DNA of 39,002 bases from a virus, in IMG/VR virus record IMGVR_UViG_3300035670_000578, positions 1 to 39,002 of that record; one strand, 5' to 3'. Numbering within the stretch: the first letter of the stretch is position 1; each line of letters opens with the position of its first letter. The translations under genes were made by a program, and so were the position numbers. Shown here piece by piece: positions 17,769 to 25,172 of the stretch. The notes beneath the pieces were generated by a model. It did no database searches. It was given only the letters and a program-made list of their open reading frames with translations, and was not told the origin of the DNA.

Positions 17769-17900
17769 CCCCTCTATGATAATTAAGAAGAGGCAGCTAT
17801 TCGATCTAACTTACAACAATTGAGGGGGTGTTTGTTGCTTGTTAAGAATAGCTGCCTCCCAGTGAAGACTAAAATTCATGAACCCCCTCATCATGAATTT
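17769..17900 (-). promoter_or_regulatory. Structured leader between major tail and chaperone genes with loop-loop complement
   Basis: Two inverted repeats lie in this gap. Hairpin B: AAATTCATGA (17872-17881) with TCATGAATTT (17891-17900), 10 pairs, 9-base loop. Stem A: GAGGCAGCTATTC (17790-17802) with GAATAGCTGCCTC (17846-17858), 13 pairs, 43-base loop. The entire loop of hairpin B (17882-17890) is the exact reverse complement of 17821-17829, inside the loop of stem A, so a kissing or pseudoknot contact of 9 pairs is possible. The same 17821-17829 segment can instead pair over six bases with the ribosome site of the chaperone gene (17769-17775). Neither stem has a good run of U after it on the minus strand, so a simple terminator is less likely. 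Confidence 0.65.
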
Positions 17901-17908
17901 ATATTATA

Positions 17909-19201
17909 TTAGTTGGTTGAGCCAACAAAGAATGTGAATTCGTCACCACAAGTTGGTTCTGTTTCTTGTGCTAAGAAGTCAACAGTGATTCCAACTACGT
18001 CATCAATAGAATGTGATGGGAAGTCGAACTGAACAGTTGGCATATTAATAGCTAAGAATGGAGCTGTTGTGCCACCGATCTGTAGGTTTGCACTTGCACC
18101 TGTAGTTTGAGTTGCTGTGTTGGTAACGATATCACGTAAGAATTCTGCAGACTGATTGCCTCCTGCACGTAGATATGCAGTGAAGTTACCAGTTACAGTA
18201 CGAGAACCTGTAAACTGACCAATAGGTGTGTTTAGAGATGCTAGTTCTTCTGGTGTTAGGTAGGTAGCATTGTTATTGTAAGACCAGCTTAGACCTGTAA
18301 CAGGGAAAGTATAAGACTTTGCACTACCAGATGCTGCAGAAACAACAGAAATAGAACTTAGACGGTTCTTAATGAAGTCTGCAGTTGCAGAAGATCCACC
18401 TACGTTTGCAGTACCAAATGGGTGATAGTGCTGAGCAGCATTTCCGCCTACGTCAATAGTAGAGTTAGCAGCTACAGTAGTACCATTGTTTAGAGTACCT
18501 CCAAATACAGAGATAGCTTCGTTTCTGCTAGTACCAGTTAGTTCGTATAGATTGGTACCAAAACCGCTCCAGCTAGTAGTTGCGATAGAGTCAATAGCTG
18601 CGTCAACAGAAGCTTCATTAACTGCTGCCTTACCTACCTGGTAAACAACGTTGTCAACTTTAAAGTATAGAGAATACTCTTCCATCTGTGGGAAGTTAGA
18701 GCTGTGGGCAGAAACGTTTGCATTAGATGCTGCAACGATATCTGCGTTGTCAGAGAAGCCACGGTGCTTAAGGTGGAAAATACCGTTATTTTCCCAAACG
18801 CTGCTCTCAGCTCCAGCAGCTGCTGGACGAGTGTTAGAAAGCATAGCTTGCCACAGGAACCAGTCTGCTACAGGCTTAGAGTTACCTGTAATAGAATCAG
18901 TTCCGTCTGTTTTAGCCATACCAGTTGGACGTACGTAAGTACTTAGGCTCCATTCAACTGGGTTAACAGCAGTGTTAAATCTCTGAGTTGAACGGTCTGG
19001 AGTATTACCAGATTCTAAAGTTGTAATGTCTTGGTTAGTAGCACTCTGATTGAATGCATAACCTGCTAGCACTTCAATCCTCCAAGTGTTCTGAGGATTC
19101 ATGCTAGAAGATGCGCCACCGCCGTTTAGGTCGATTGTGGACATGAACACTTCAGTATTTCTCTGAAGGTTAATCTGTGTATTAGGACCGCAATTAGCCA
19201 T
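17909..19201 (-). CDS. Major tail (tube) protein
   Basis: A 430-residue protein placed between the tail terminator candidate and the frameshifted chaperones, which is the position of the major tail tube protein. It is rich in Ser, Thr, Asn and beta-type sequence, with no membrane segment. Its C-terminal part (INMPTVQFDFPSHSIDDVVGI, then VDFLAQETE) looks like the final strands of tube proteins that end in a 'target shape plus full-length fold' comment. It is about twice the length of lambda gpV, so extra surface domains are likely in the middle (for example residues 150-300). AAGGAG lies just before the ATG. The structured gap after the stop may separate its high expression from that of the chaperones. 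Confidence 0.82.
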   Translation of the reverse strand: MANCGPNTQINLQRNTEVFMSTIDLNGGGASSSMNPQNTWRIEVLAGYAFNQSATNQDITTLESGNTPDRSTQRFNTAVNPVEWSLSTYVRPTGMAKTDGTDSITGNSKPVADWFLWQAMLSNTRPAAAGAESSVWENNGIFHLKHRGFSDNADIVAASNANVSAHSSNFPQMEEYSLYFKVDNVVYQVGKAAVNEASVDAAIDSIATTSWSGFGTNLYELTGTSRNEAISVFGGTLNNGTTVAANSTIDVGGNAAQHYHPFGTANVGGSSATADFIKNRLSSISVVSAASGSAKSYTFPVTGLSWSYNNNATYLTPEELASLNTPIGQFTGSRTVTGNFTAYLRAGGNQSAEFLRDIVTNTATQTTGASANLQIGGTTAPFLAINMPTVQFDFPSHSIDDVVGITVDFLAQETEPTCGDEFTFFVGSTN

Positions 19202-19214
19202 TTATTTTATCTCC

Positions 19215-19670
19215 TTATAAGGTGACTTCATAACTTACTTGAACTTGTAATTCTACAATTCCATAGGGGGTTAGAAGTCCTTCGTCAGTATTTATAGATG
19301 CAATAGTTATATCTAAAATCTCTAAATCGCTGTAAGTTCTAGGTAAGTTATATATAATATGCTCAATATCTTGAACTATATCATTTATATGTTCGCTTAC
19401 TAAATTATCTTCTTCGTCATAGGTGTATACTCTAAGCATTAAGGACAACGAAGATTGTGTAGTTCCGGTAGTATTGTAACGTCTTACTTCTGGACCAGCT
19501 GTAATATAAATAGAGGGAAAGTCATTAATTTCTTCTATAGTCTTATAACCTCTAAACACATTTTCATGTATATCTGTTTTAAAAGTATAAGAATCTAAAG
19601 GAGACCTAGTGCCGTCTATAAGTCGTAAGTTGTCTACTAAAAATTTAATTATATTTCTTCTTTGAGACAT
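19215..19670 (-). CDS. Probable tail terminator / tail completion protein
   Basis: A 151-residue protein directly before the major tail protein. It begins with a helix (RRNIIKFLVDNLRLI), has 'FPSIYITAGPE' and 'LSLMLRVYTYDEEDNLVSEHINDIVQDIEHII', and ends in a strand (VELQVQVSYEV). This order of a helix, a 'P.i.i..g.E' strand, a 'l.l.l.vy' strand, a helix and a final strand is that of gpU/gp10-like tail terminators, which cap the tube and fix its final length. The family call is by pattern and place. The gene has its own likely promoter (19694-19722) and an AGGTG ribosome site. Confidence 0.65.
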   Translation of the reverse strand: MSQRRNIIKFLVDNLRLIDGTRSPLDSYTFKTDIHENVFRGYKTIEEINDFPSIYITAGPEVRRYNTTGTTQSSLSLMLRVYTYDEEDNLVSEHINDIVQDIEHIIYNLPRTYSDLEILDITIASINTDEGLLTPYGIVELQVQVSYEVTL

Positions 19671-19693
19671 CCTTTTTCACCTAACTTGATAAG

Positions 19694-19722
19694 AGTATAA
19701 CACAGGAAAATAATTACGGCAA
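19694..19722 (-). promoter_or_regulatory. Likely sigma70-type promoter with extended -10, upstream of tail terminator and major tail genes
   Basis: On the minus strand TTGCCG (19722-19717), 17 bases, then TATACT (19699-19694), preceded by TG at the extended -10 position (TGTTATACT). It falls in one of the few non-coding gaps, about 24 bases before the ATG at 19670. The same nine-base TGTTATACT occurs in the promoter at 37251-37278. Confidence 0.65.
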
Positions 19723-19738
19723 TTATAAATTTTTAAAG

Positions 19739-21175
19739 TTAAGCACGTACTAAATTAAATTGACGAGAGTATAGTTTCTGGGTTACAGCTCTTAAGCTAC
19801 CTTCTATGAGGTCAGTTACCTCATAGTCATATTTCTCCAAAGAGTAATAAAGTGGTAGAGAGTAATAATTAATTATGTTATTTCTATAATTGACTTGAGC
19901 TACTTCTAAATTCTCTATAAATCTTCCAGACCTATTAGTCATAATAGGAGGGGCAGCCTTACCTGCTTTTTTCATTCTAGAATATACCTCAAGTCTTAAT
20001 AGAGAGGTTAATTGAGGGGCAGAAGCGAATCTACCTTTTTGTACAGTTTTAGCTACATTATAATTAGTAGCTAATATTTTAGGAAGTCGTGTATTTAGAG
20101 TATTAAGCAGATTAGAAGCATCTACTCCAAAGTTAAGAGGTATAGAACCTCCAGTAGGTATACCTACTTCAAATTGATTAAATGATAAAGAATTAACTAG
20201 ATCCTCTACATTTTGAGTAGTTTGTAGAATTTGTTGTAGCCCCGTCTTACCTGAAAGGTTAAAGGATAGAGCGTTATCTACTCTTGAGTTAATGACTCCC
20301 ACAGCATTAGCTAATAGTTTTTCTCTAGTAGAGGCTATTAATTTTCTTTCAAAAGCGCTACTTAAATAAAACTTGTATGCGTCGCCGTCTCTCTTACTAA
20401 CAATATCTGAAATACTAAACTGTAGATTAATAAAAGTTTGAAAGAATCTTAGCGTTCTACCGTTAGGAGCTTTAGCATTTATCTGTACTGTTAAGTTTTT
20501 AACTTTATCAGTAACTAGTTTTCCAAAGGGTCCTGCCATAAACTTCTTAAACTTTGCAGGATTAGACATTATTGTAGTGTAGGCGTTTTGAATGTCTTCT
20601 TTAGATACTATAGCGTATATTTGTTTTTCAATCTCTCTAATATTCTCAGTAGTATAACTACCATCTACATCTATTTTTAAAGAATCAAATATCTTACTTA
20701 TAGAAGAAGTACTAACACCTGTCATGCCTAACTCAACAAGTTCTAAAATTAGAGTTTTCTGTCTAGCGACGTAATCTGGATCAGTCTTAGTTATAGAAGG
20801 AGTAGCTTGAGTAACTTTTAAAGTACCTCTTTGACTACCCCTATATCCGCCTAAGAACCCAGCAGTGGCTTTGGCTTCAATACTTATTGCATCTACTCCC
20901 ATAGATTCTCGTATCATAGCATTTAAACTAGTTATTACAGGGCTATTTTTACCTTCTATCTGTGCTAACACATTCTTAATGTTTTGAATAGGTATGTCTA
21001 CAATATCTGCTTTACCACTAGCAGTAGTAGCCTCTCTAGAGCTTTTAAATAGGCCTTTTGTAATCTCTTCGCCAATCTTACCTAGTGCAGCACTTTTTTG
21101 CTTATTGGTTTTTGAAGCAGCAGAAAAAGCTCTATCAAAAGTTTTATCATCAATAAACACTAAAGCTGATATCAT
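19739..21175 (-). CDS. Unknown neck-region protein (478 residues)
   Basis: I do not recognise this protein. It lies between the neck connector and the tail terminator, where most siphoviruses encode a head-tail stopper or tail completion protein of about 100-150 residues; this one is three to four times as long. It is basic, mostly helical in look, with no membrane segment. The first part (residues about 20-110) holds LGKIGEEITKGLF and, later, ISIEAKATAG; the middle is Lys/Ile rich; the end (YSRMKKAGKAAPPIMTNRSGRFIENLEVAQV) recalls the C-terminal part of HK97 gp10-like neck proteins, with 'P....R.G.f..s'. A fusion of a neck protein to an unknown N-terminal domain is possible. It starts by TAATG overlap with the connector gene and ends just before the promoter at 19694. 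Confidence 0.8.
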   Translation of the reverse strand: MISALVFIDDKTFDRAFSAASKTNKQKSAALGKIGEEITKGLFKSSREATTASGKADIVDIPIQNIKNVLAQIEGKNSPVITSLNAMIRESMGVDAISIEAKATAGFLGGYRGSQRGTLKVTQATPSITKTDPDYVARQKTLILELVELGMTGVSTSSISKIFDSLKIDVDGSYTTENIREIEKQIYAIVSKEDIQNAYTTIMSNPAKFKKFMAGPFGKLVTDKVKNLTVQINAKAPNGRTLRFFQTFINLQFSISDIVSKRDGDAYKFYLSSAFERKLIASTREKLLANAVGVINSRVDNALSFNLSGKTGLQQILQTTQNVEDLVNSLSFNQFEVGIPTGGSIPLNFGVDASNLLNTLNTRLPKILATNYNVAKTVQKGRFASAPQLTSLLRLEVYSRMKKAGKAAPPIMTNRSGRFIENLEVAQVNYRNNIINYYSLPLYYSLEKYDYEVTDLIEGSLRAVTQKLYSRQFNLVRA

Positions 21176-22440
21176 TATAACGGCAACCTATAAAGACTTA
21201 AAACTCTACGTACTTGTGGGGGAAACCCATCTAAACTTAAATCTTGAGTAGTGCTATCCTCTCCTTGAAGTCTCACAGTCTTAGCACCTTCTCTACCTTT
21301 ATATAGTATCTTAATCATTTCTAATGCAGCTAATTTTATATCTGCAGGTACTGAGTCATATCCTCCATTATAAATAACTTTTACCCCATTAGTATAGTTT
21401 AATGACTTTCTAGGATTGAAGAAACCTAATTTTGGTGTTCCACTGCCTAATCCTGTATCAAAAGTAATTTCTCCAGTATCTTTATACCATATATAGTCAT
21501 TTACTTTTCTTGAGAAATCTTCAATAGAAGTCTTATCTTGACCTTCGTTAAAGTGAAGTAATAATTTAGTGTCTTCGTCGGAAGACAATGGGTTAATGTA
21601 GCTAGTAAAGTTAGATGAATATCTATCTATCCAAGAAATTCGTAGTTCATCTAATTGACCGTTAAAATCTCTGCTAGGAGATTGATTAATAGCACCAATC
21701 TGTAGAGTGCTAGTAAGGGTTGGTAAAGAGTTAGCGGATACTAAGGTGCTACCACTCTGAGTACCGTTTTTAAATAGTTTTAAATCAGAATCGCTTTTAA
21801 CTACAGCAACATGAGTAAATGTATTGGCAGTTAGGGTATCTCCAGAGATAAATGTTGTTTCAACACCCCCTTCTACGCTTTTAAAATATAGTCCATCAGA
21901 GTTACTATACCCTAACTCCCAATAATTAGAAGAATCATCACTTCTAGATACTAATGATGCATCTGCTAAATCTTTAGATCTTACATATAGTTCTATTGTA
22001 AAAGGATCCCCTCCAAAATTAAAATCATTTGAAGAAGGAATAGATAAGTAAGAGCCGTTACCATCTAATGTTAAGCTAGAAGTACCAAATTTTTTTACTC
22101 GATTAGTAGTCTTAGCATTACCGATAGTGTTTACCGTATGAGATACGCCTTCAACTTCTAGTTGCTGCCCAAACGCTCCTGGGCCTCCTAGTTGTTGATA
22201 GGTTTTACCATTATAGTAAGCAACCTCAGATACGGCATTAATAGGAGGGTTCTTAATAAATACTGAAGCGACTCCGCCGTTGTAATACTCTGTATATGTG
22301 TTAGATTTTAATACTCTACCACAATAAGAATCTATTAGACTAGATACGTAAGAGTTTATAGAAGATAATCTATCATCCTCTGAATCGTTATCTAGCTTAA
22401 TCTTTAAAAACTCTTTTATTTCTAATAGTGTGACCAGCAT
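21175..22440 (-). CDS. Head-tail connector (HK97 gp6-like) with inserted LamG/lectin-like domain
   Basis: Residues 1-100 look like the start of HK97 gp6-like adaptor proteins: a helical repeat (LLEIKEFLKI, then DDRLSSINSYVSSLIDSYCGR) and a strand region 'LKSNTYTEYYNGG'. Residues about 350-421 look like the end of the same fold (VKVIYNGGYDSVPADIKLAALEMIKILYK). Between them, residues about 115-290 form a concanavalin A-like/LamG-type domain, with 'SLTLDGNGSYLSIPSSNDFNF', then 'FTIELYVR', 'FTHVAVVKSDSDLKLFKNGT' and 'FNGQLDELRIS'. The connector part docks under the portal; the inserted domain would project outside at the neck and could bind sugars. AGGAGG lies five bases before the ATG at 22440. 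The gene follows a hairpin after the capsid gene. Confidence 0.85.
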   Translation of the reverse strand: MLVTLLEIKEFLKIKLDNDSEDDRLSSINSYVSSLIDSYCGRVLKSNTYTEYYNGGVASVFIKNPPINAVSEVAYYNGKTYQQLGGPGAFGQQLEVEGVSHTVNTIGNAKTTNRVKKFGTSSLTLDGNGSYLSIPSSNDFNFGGDPFTIELYVRSKDLADASLVSRSDDSSNYWELGYSNSDGLYFKSVEGGVETTFISGDTLTANTFTHVAVVKSDSDLKLFKNGTQSGSTLVSANSLPTLTSTLQIGAINQSPSRDFNGQLDELRISWIDRYSSNFTSYINPLSSDEDTKLLLHFNEGQDKTSIEDFSRKVNDYIWYKDTGEITFDTGLGSGTPKLGFFNPRKSLNYTNGVKVIYNGGYDSVPADIKLAALEMIKILYKGREGAKTVRLQGEDSTTQDLSLDGFPPQVRRVLSLYRLPL

Positions 22441-22459
22441 TTATGCCTCCTAAGTAAGA

Positions 22460-22492
22460 AAGGGGATGGGGGCTGGGAGCCCACATCCCCTT
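22460..22492 (-). terminator. Strong hairpin after the capsid gene (terminator or attenuator)
   Basis: On the minus strand AAGGGGATG pairs with CATCCCCTT (nine pairs), and after one mismatch GGGCT/AGCCC adds five more pairs around a three-base loop. It is followed by TCTTACTT, a weak U-rich tract. It lies between the capsid stop (22518) and the AGGAGG of the connector gene. The likely role is partial termination or 3'-end protection, so that capsid mRNA exceeds neck mRNA. Confidence 0.75.
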
Positions 22493-22517
22493 ATCAGTTT
22501 TTATATTGCAGCGTTAA

Positions 22518-25172
22518 TTATGCGCCGCTTACTCCGCTTAGGATGTTTAGAGCATATGCGTAAGTAGAGCTTAGAGCTGCACTAGACTCAGTAGTTAGAG
22601 CCTTCATGTCGAAACGAGTAGACATGTACATTGCAGTTACTTGACGCTCTGGAAGATATTCGCTCTCTACTTCCATTGCACGACGCTCACCGATTAAGAA
22701 TCCAGGCTTATATAGCATAGTTGCTAGAACGCGGTTATTTGCAGTGCTAGAAACAGTGTCCATAAATTCAGAGATATATAGCGGAATGCCATAGATCGCA
22801 CCTAGAGATCCTGTTAGGTAAGTAGCTTGTGCGCCGAACTTATCTACAGTTTGGAAATCGCTTTCAGTTACGAATGCGTTATACCCTTCTACAGATGTTA
22901 GAAGTACTAGGTTTTCACCTAGAGATAGACCGTACTTACCCATTGCAGCACGTGCGCTTGCAACAGTAGCAGCATTTGCCTTAGCAGTATTTGCTGCAGT
23001 ACCAGTTAGTCCAGTACCTCTCCATAGGTTTAGAGCAGCTACAGCACCTGCGTGGTTAACAATACCCTTGATGGGAGATGCTACACCACCGATTCCAGAA
23101 GTAGAACCTGCAGATAGAGACTCAGTAGCGTCGAAGCCAGTTAGAGTACCAGTACCACGAAGAAGTACTTTATCAGTGAAACGTGCTAGACGACGAGTTG
23201 CAGCAGAGCGTAGGAAATCTACTAGAGGAAGAATAGTATCTTCTTCTTCATCTTTTGCAATGTGAGTCTTAACCATGAACTTATGAGGTGTTAGCTCAAC
23301 GCTCTTTAGAACGTGCTGGTTAGAAGTTGGTACAGAGCTGTTAGTATCAGTTGTATAAGTACCATTCTGGAACTGAGCGATTGCATCGTCAGTATCTTCG
23401 CTTGCTACTGGAACAGAGAATGCCTTAGCATTTACTTCGATACGGTTGAATAGAGGAGCAACAACAAGTTGTTGTCTCATTTCTTCGTATACGTTAGTGC
23501 TGAATGCGTTTTCGAACGCTTCAACGCTACCACCAGTTACAACGTCCTTCATACGGAAACCGTACTTAGTGTCTAGTGGGTTCTTGCGTAGAGCCTTAGA
23601 TAGGAAATATGCATTAGATAGGTCCTTCTGAGAGAACTGAGAGTGTCTACGAGTGCTCTCTTGGTAATGCATCTTGCTTGTAGTAAGCGAATCAATCTGC
23701 TCACGGTAAGCTTTCATTTGGCCTCTTAGTTCAGCTAGTTCTTCAGCTAAACGACCATTTTCATAGTCTTCATTTCCAGCCTTGATTTTTGCCTCAGACT
23801 GTTCCATGATTTTTGCACCAGTCTTTTCGACTAGCTCTGCTACTCTTGGCTCAGAAACGTGAGCAGAAACTTTTTTCTCCTCAACTGCTGGAGCTGTAGC
23901 TTGTGTATTAACAGTGATGGTATCACCAATGTCCTGTTCTGCCATCTCTTTATTCTCCTTATTTTCGGTATAATAACCGTTTATTTTTAATGCGAAATTT
24001 CTATCTTCTTCTTCAGGAAGTTCGATAAGAGCTTTAATAGTATTAACAAATCTCTGAGCTAAGCTATAATGGGTGTCACTCCAAGAATCTAGAGTCATGC
24101 TCTTTAAATTCATCAAGTTATTCAGAGTTTGCTGGTGTTGATCAGTGGTTGTTTTAGATTTTAGAGTAAATAAATCTAATTCAGATGCCTTTACTAAATC
24201 ATTAAATTGACTTCTGATCTCTTTTCTATCTCCATCAGTTAATGACTTTGATGTTTGTTGTTCGATTAATAAAATATCGAATTTAGTATTTAGATCCCAA
24301 GTATTGACTACAGATAGGTTTTGTGCATCAATCTTGATAGTATTATCGCTTGAAACCCCGTTAATGTCAACCTCTTTAAATATGAAATATGGGGATTCGG
24401 CTGTCGCAATTTTTTTAATTTTATAGCGATTGCCCTTTAAACGCACGTGGTCACCATTATTTAAACTTGCGGTTTCTGCGCTTAACATGTTGTAGAAAGG
24501 AATAGGAGTGTTAGGATCAGTTTCCACAAACTCTTCTTCTACCTCTTTTTCCGAAGTTTCTTCTACTACAGACTTTTCTTCTACAGCTTCTAAGGACTTT
24601 TCTGCAGTTTCTTCTACAGCAGCTTTTTCTTCTACAACTACAGGTTCTTCCTCAGAGATAAATTGCTTTTTAAACTCTTCGTAACTAGCATCATCTTCAA
24701 AACTCTTTTTAATACTGAATAGAGATTCTTGATTAGCAGGAACACTAACAACACTAATTTCTAGTAGTTCAAGGTCTTTAATGTAGAAAGTATCAGAAGT
24801 GCGATCATAGTCTGCATCTTTTACTCTAAAACCTACGCTAAAGCTCTTAAGAGCTCCGTCTTTGATTAGAGTCTGTACTCCATGTAGGGTTTCTGCGGCA
24901 TCAGATACTGCGCCTTCTACAAAGATACCTTTTTTATCTACTCTAATAGATTCTGCTCTACCAATAGGCTTAGAATGGTCATGTTGGTATAGTAAAACTG
25001 GATTCTTTCTATAGTTTTCAATACCTTTTGCCCAAGCTTCTGGAGTTACAATGTCTCCAGATCTATCTTTAGTAGAAGTATTAGCATATCCTGCAATTCT
25101 AAAAGACTTTTTAGACGAGGCTGCTTTAATTTCTATATTATCGCTATGGATATAAAATTTTTTATCAGTCAT
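22518..25172 (-). CDS. Prohead protease fused to HK97-type major capsid protein
   Basis: An 884-residue frame with two known modules. Residues 1-155 are an S78/U35-type prohead protease: GYANT...DRSGDIV, then YQHDHSKPIGR (candidate catalytic His64 or His66), LKSFSVGF (candidate Ser112) and LELLEISVVSVPAN. Residues about 155-215 are acidic and repetitive (EE/VEE/EKS). Residues about 215-400 form a domain I do not recognise (starts TPIPFYNML). From Met410 the sequence is a capsid protein: a coiled-coil delta-like region (about 430-500), then FNRIEVNAKAFSVPV, TPHKFMVKTHIAKD and YGIPLYISE typical of the HK97 fold. A strong internal ribosome site precedes Met410, so free capsid protein (475 residues) is probably also made. 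The ATG overlaps the portal stop by eight bases. Confidence 0.9.
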   Translation of the reverse strand: MTDKKFYIHSDNIEIKAASSKKSFRIAGYANTSTKDRSGDIVTPEAWAKGIENYRKNPVLLYQHDHSKPIGRAESIRVDKKGIFVEGAVSDAAETLHGVQTLIKDGALKSFSVGFRVKDADYDRTSDTFYIKDLELLEISVVSVPANQESLFSIKKSFEDDASYEEFKKQFISEEEPVVVEEKAAVEETAEKSLEAVEEKSVVEETSEKEVEEEFVETDPNTPIPFYNMLSAETASLNNGDHVRLKGNRYKIKKIATAESPYFIFKEVDINGVSSDNTIKIDAQNLSVVNTWDLNTKFDILLIEQQTSKSLTDGDRKEIRSQFNDLVKASELDLFTLKSKTTTDQHQQTLNNLMNLKSMTLDSWSDTHYSLAQRFVNTIKALIELPEEEDRNFALKINGYYTENKENKEMAEQDIGDTITVNTQATAPAVEEKKVSAHVSEPRVAELVEKTGAKIMEQSEAKIKAGNEDYENGRLAEELAELRGQMKAYREQIDSLTTSKMHYQESTRRHSQFSQKDLSNAYFLSKALRKNPLDTKYGFRMKDVVTGGSVEAFENAFSTNVYEEMRQQLVVAPLFNRIEVNAKAFSVPVASEDTDDAIAQFQNGTYTTDTNSSVPTSNQHVLKSVELTPHKFMVKTHIAKDEEEDTILPLVDFLRSAATRRLARFTDKVLLRGTGTLTGFDATESLSAGSTSGIGGVASPIKGIVNHAGAVAALNLWRGTGLTGTAANTAKANAATVASARAAMGKYGLSLGENLVLLTSVEGYNAFVTESDFQTVDKFGAQATYLTGSLGAIYGIPLYISEFMDTVSSTANNRVLATMLYKPGFLIGERRAMEVESEYLPERQVTAMYMSTRFDMKALTTESSAALSSTYAYALNILSGVSGA
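23943..23960 (-). promoter_or_regulatory. Internal ribosome binding site and start for stand-alone capsid protein
   Basis: Inside the fused gene the minus strand reads AAGGAG (23960-23955), nine bases, then ATG (23945-23943), in frame at residue 410. The product M-A-E-Q-D-I-G-D would be a 475-residue capsid protein with its delta-like coiled coil, close to the size of a normal HK97-type capsid precursor. The site falls exactly at the boundary between the unknown linker domain and the capsid module. Confidence 0.8.

Noticed and set aside
17790-17858. Stem A as a simple rho-independent terminator
   Set aside because: The 43-base loop is too large and no U run follows on the minus strand; the loop-loop complement points to a regulatory structure.
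17898-17925. Promoter TTGGCT-16-TATAAA across the end of the major tail gene
   Set aside because: It overlaps the end of the gene and would start RNA inside hairpin B; the match is only moderate in AT-rich sequence.
20880-21130. PD-(D/E)xK nuclease in the 478-residue protein (GEE, then ADIVDI and IEAK)
   Set aside because: The spacing of the acidic residues and the Lys motif is too long, and the surrounding pattern does not support the fold.
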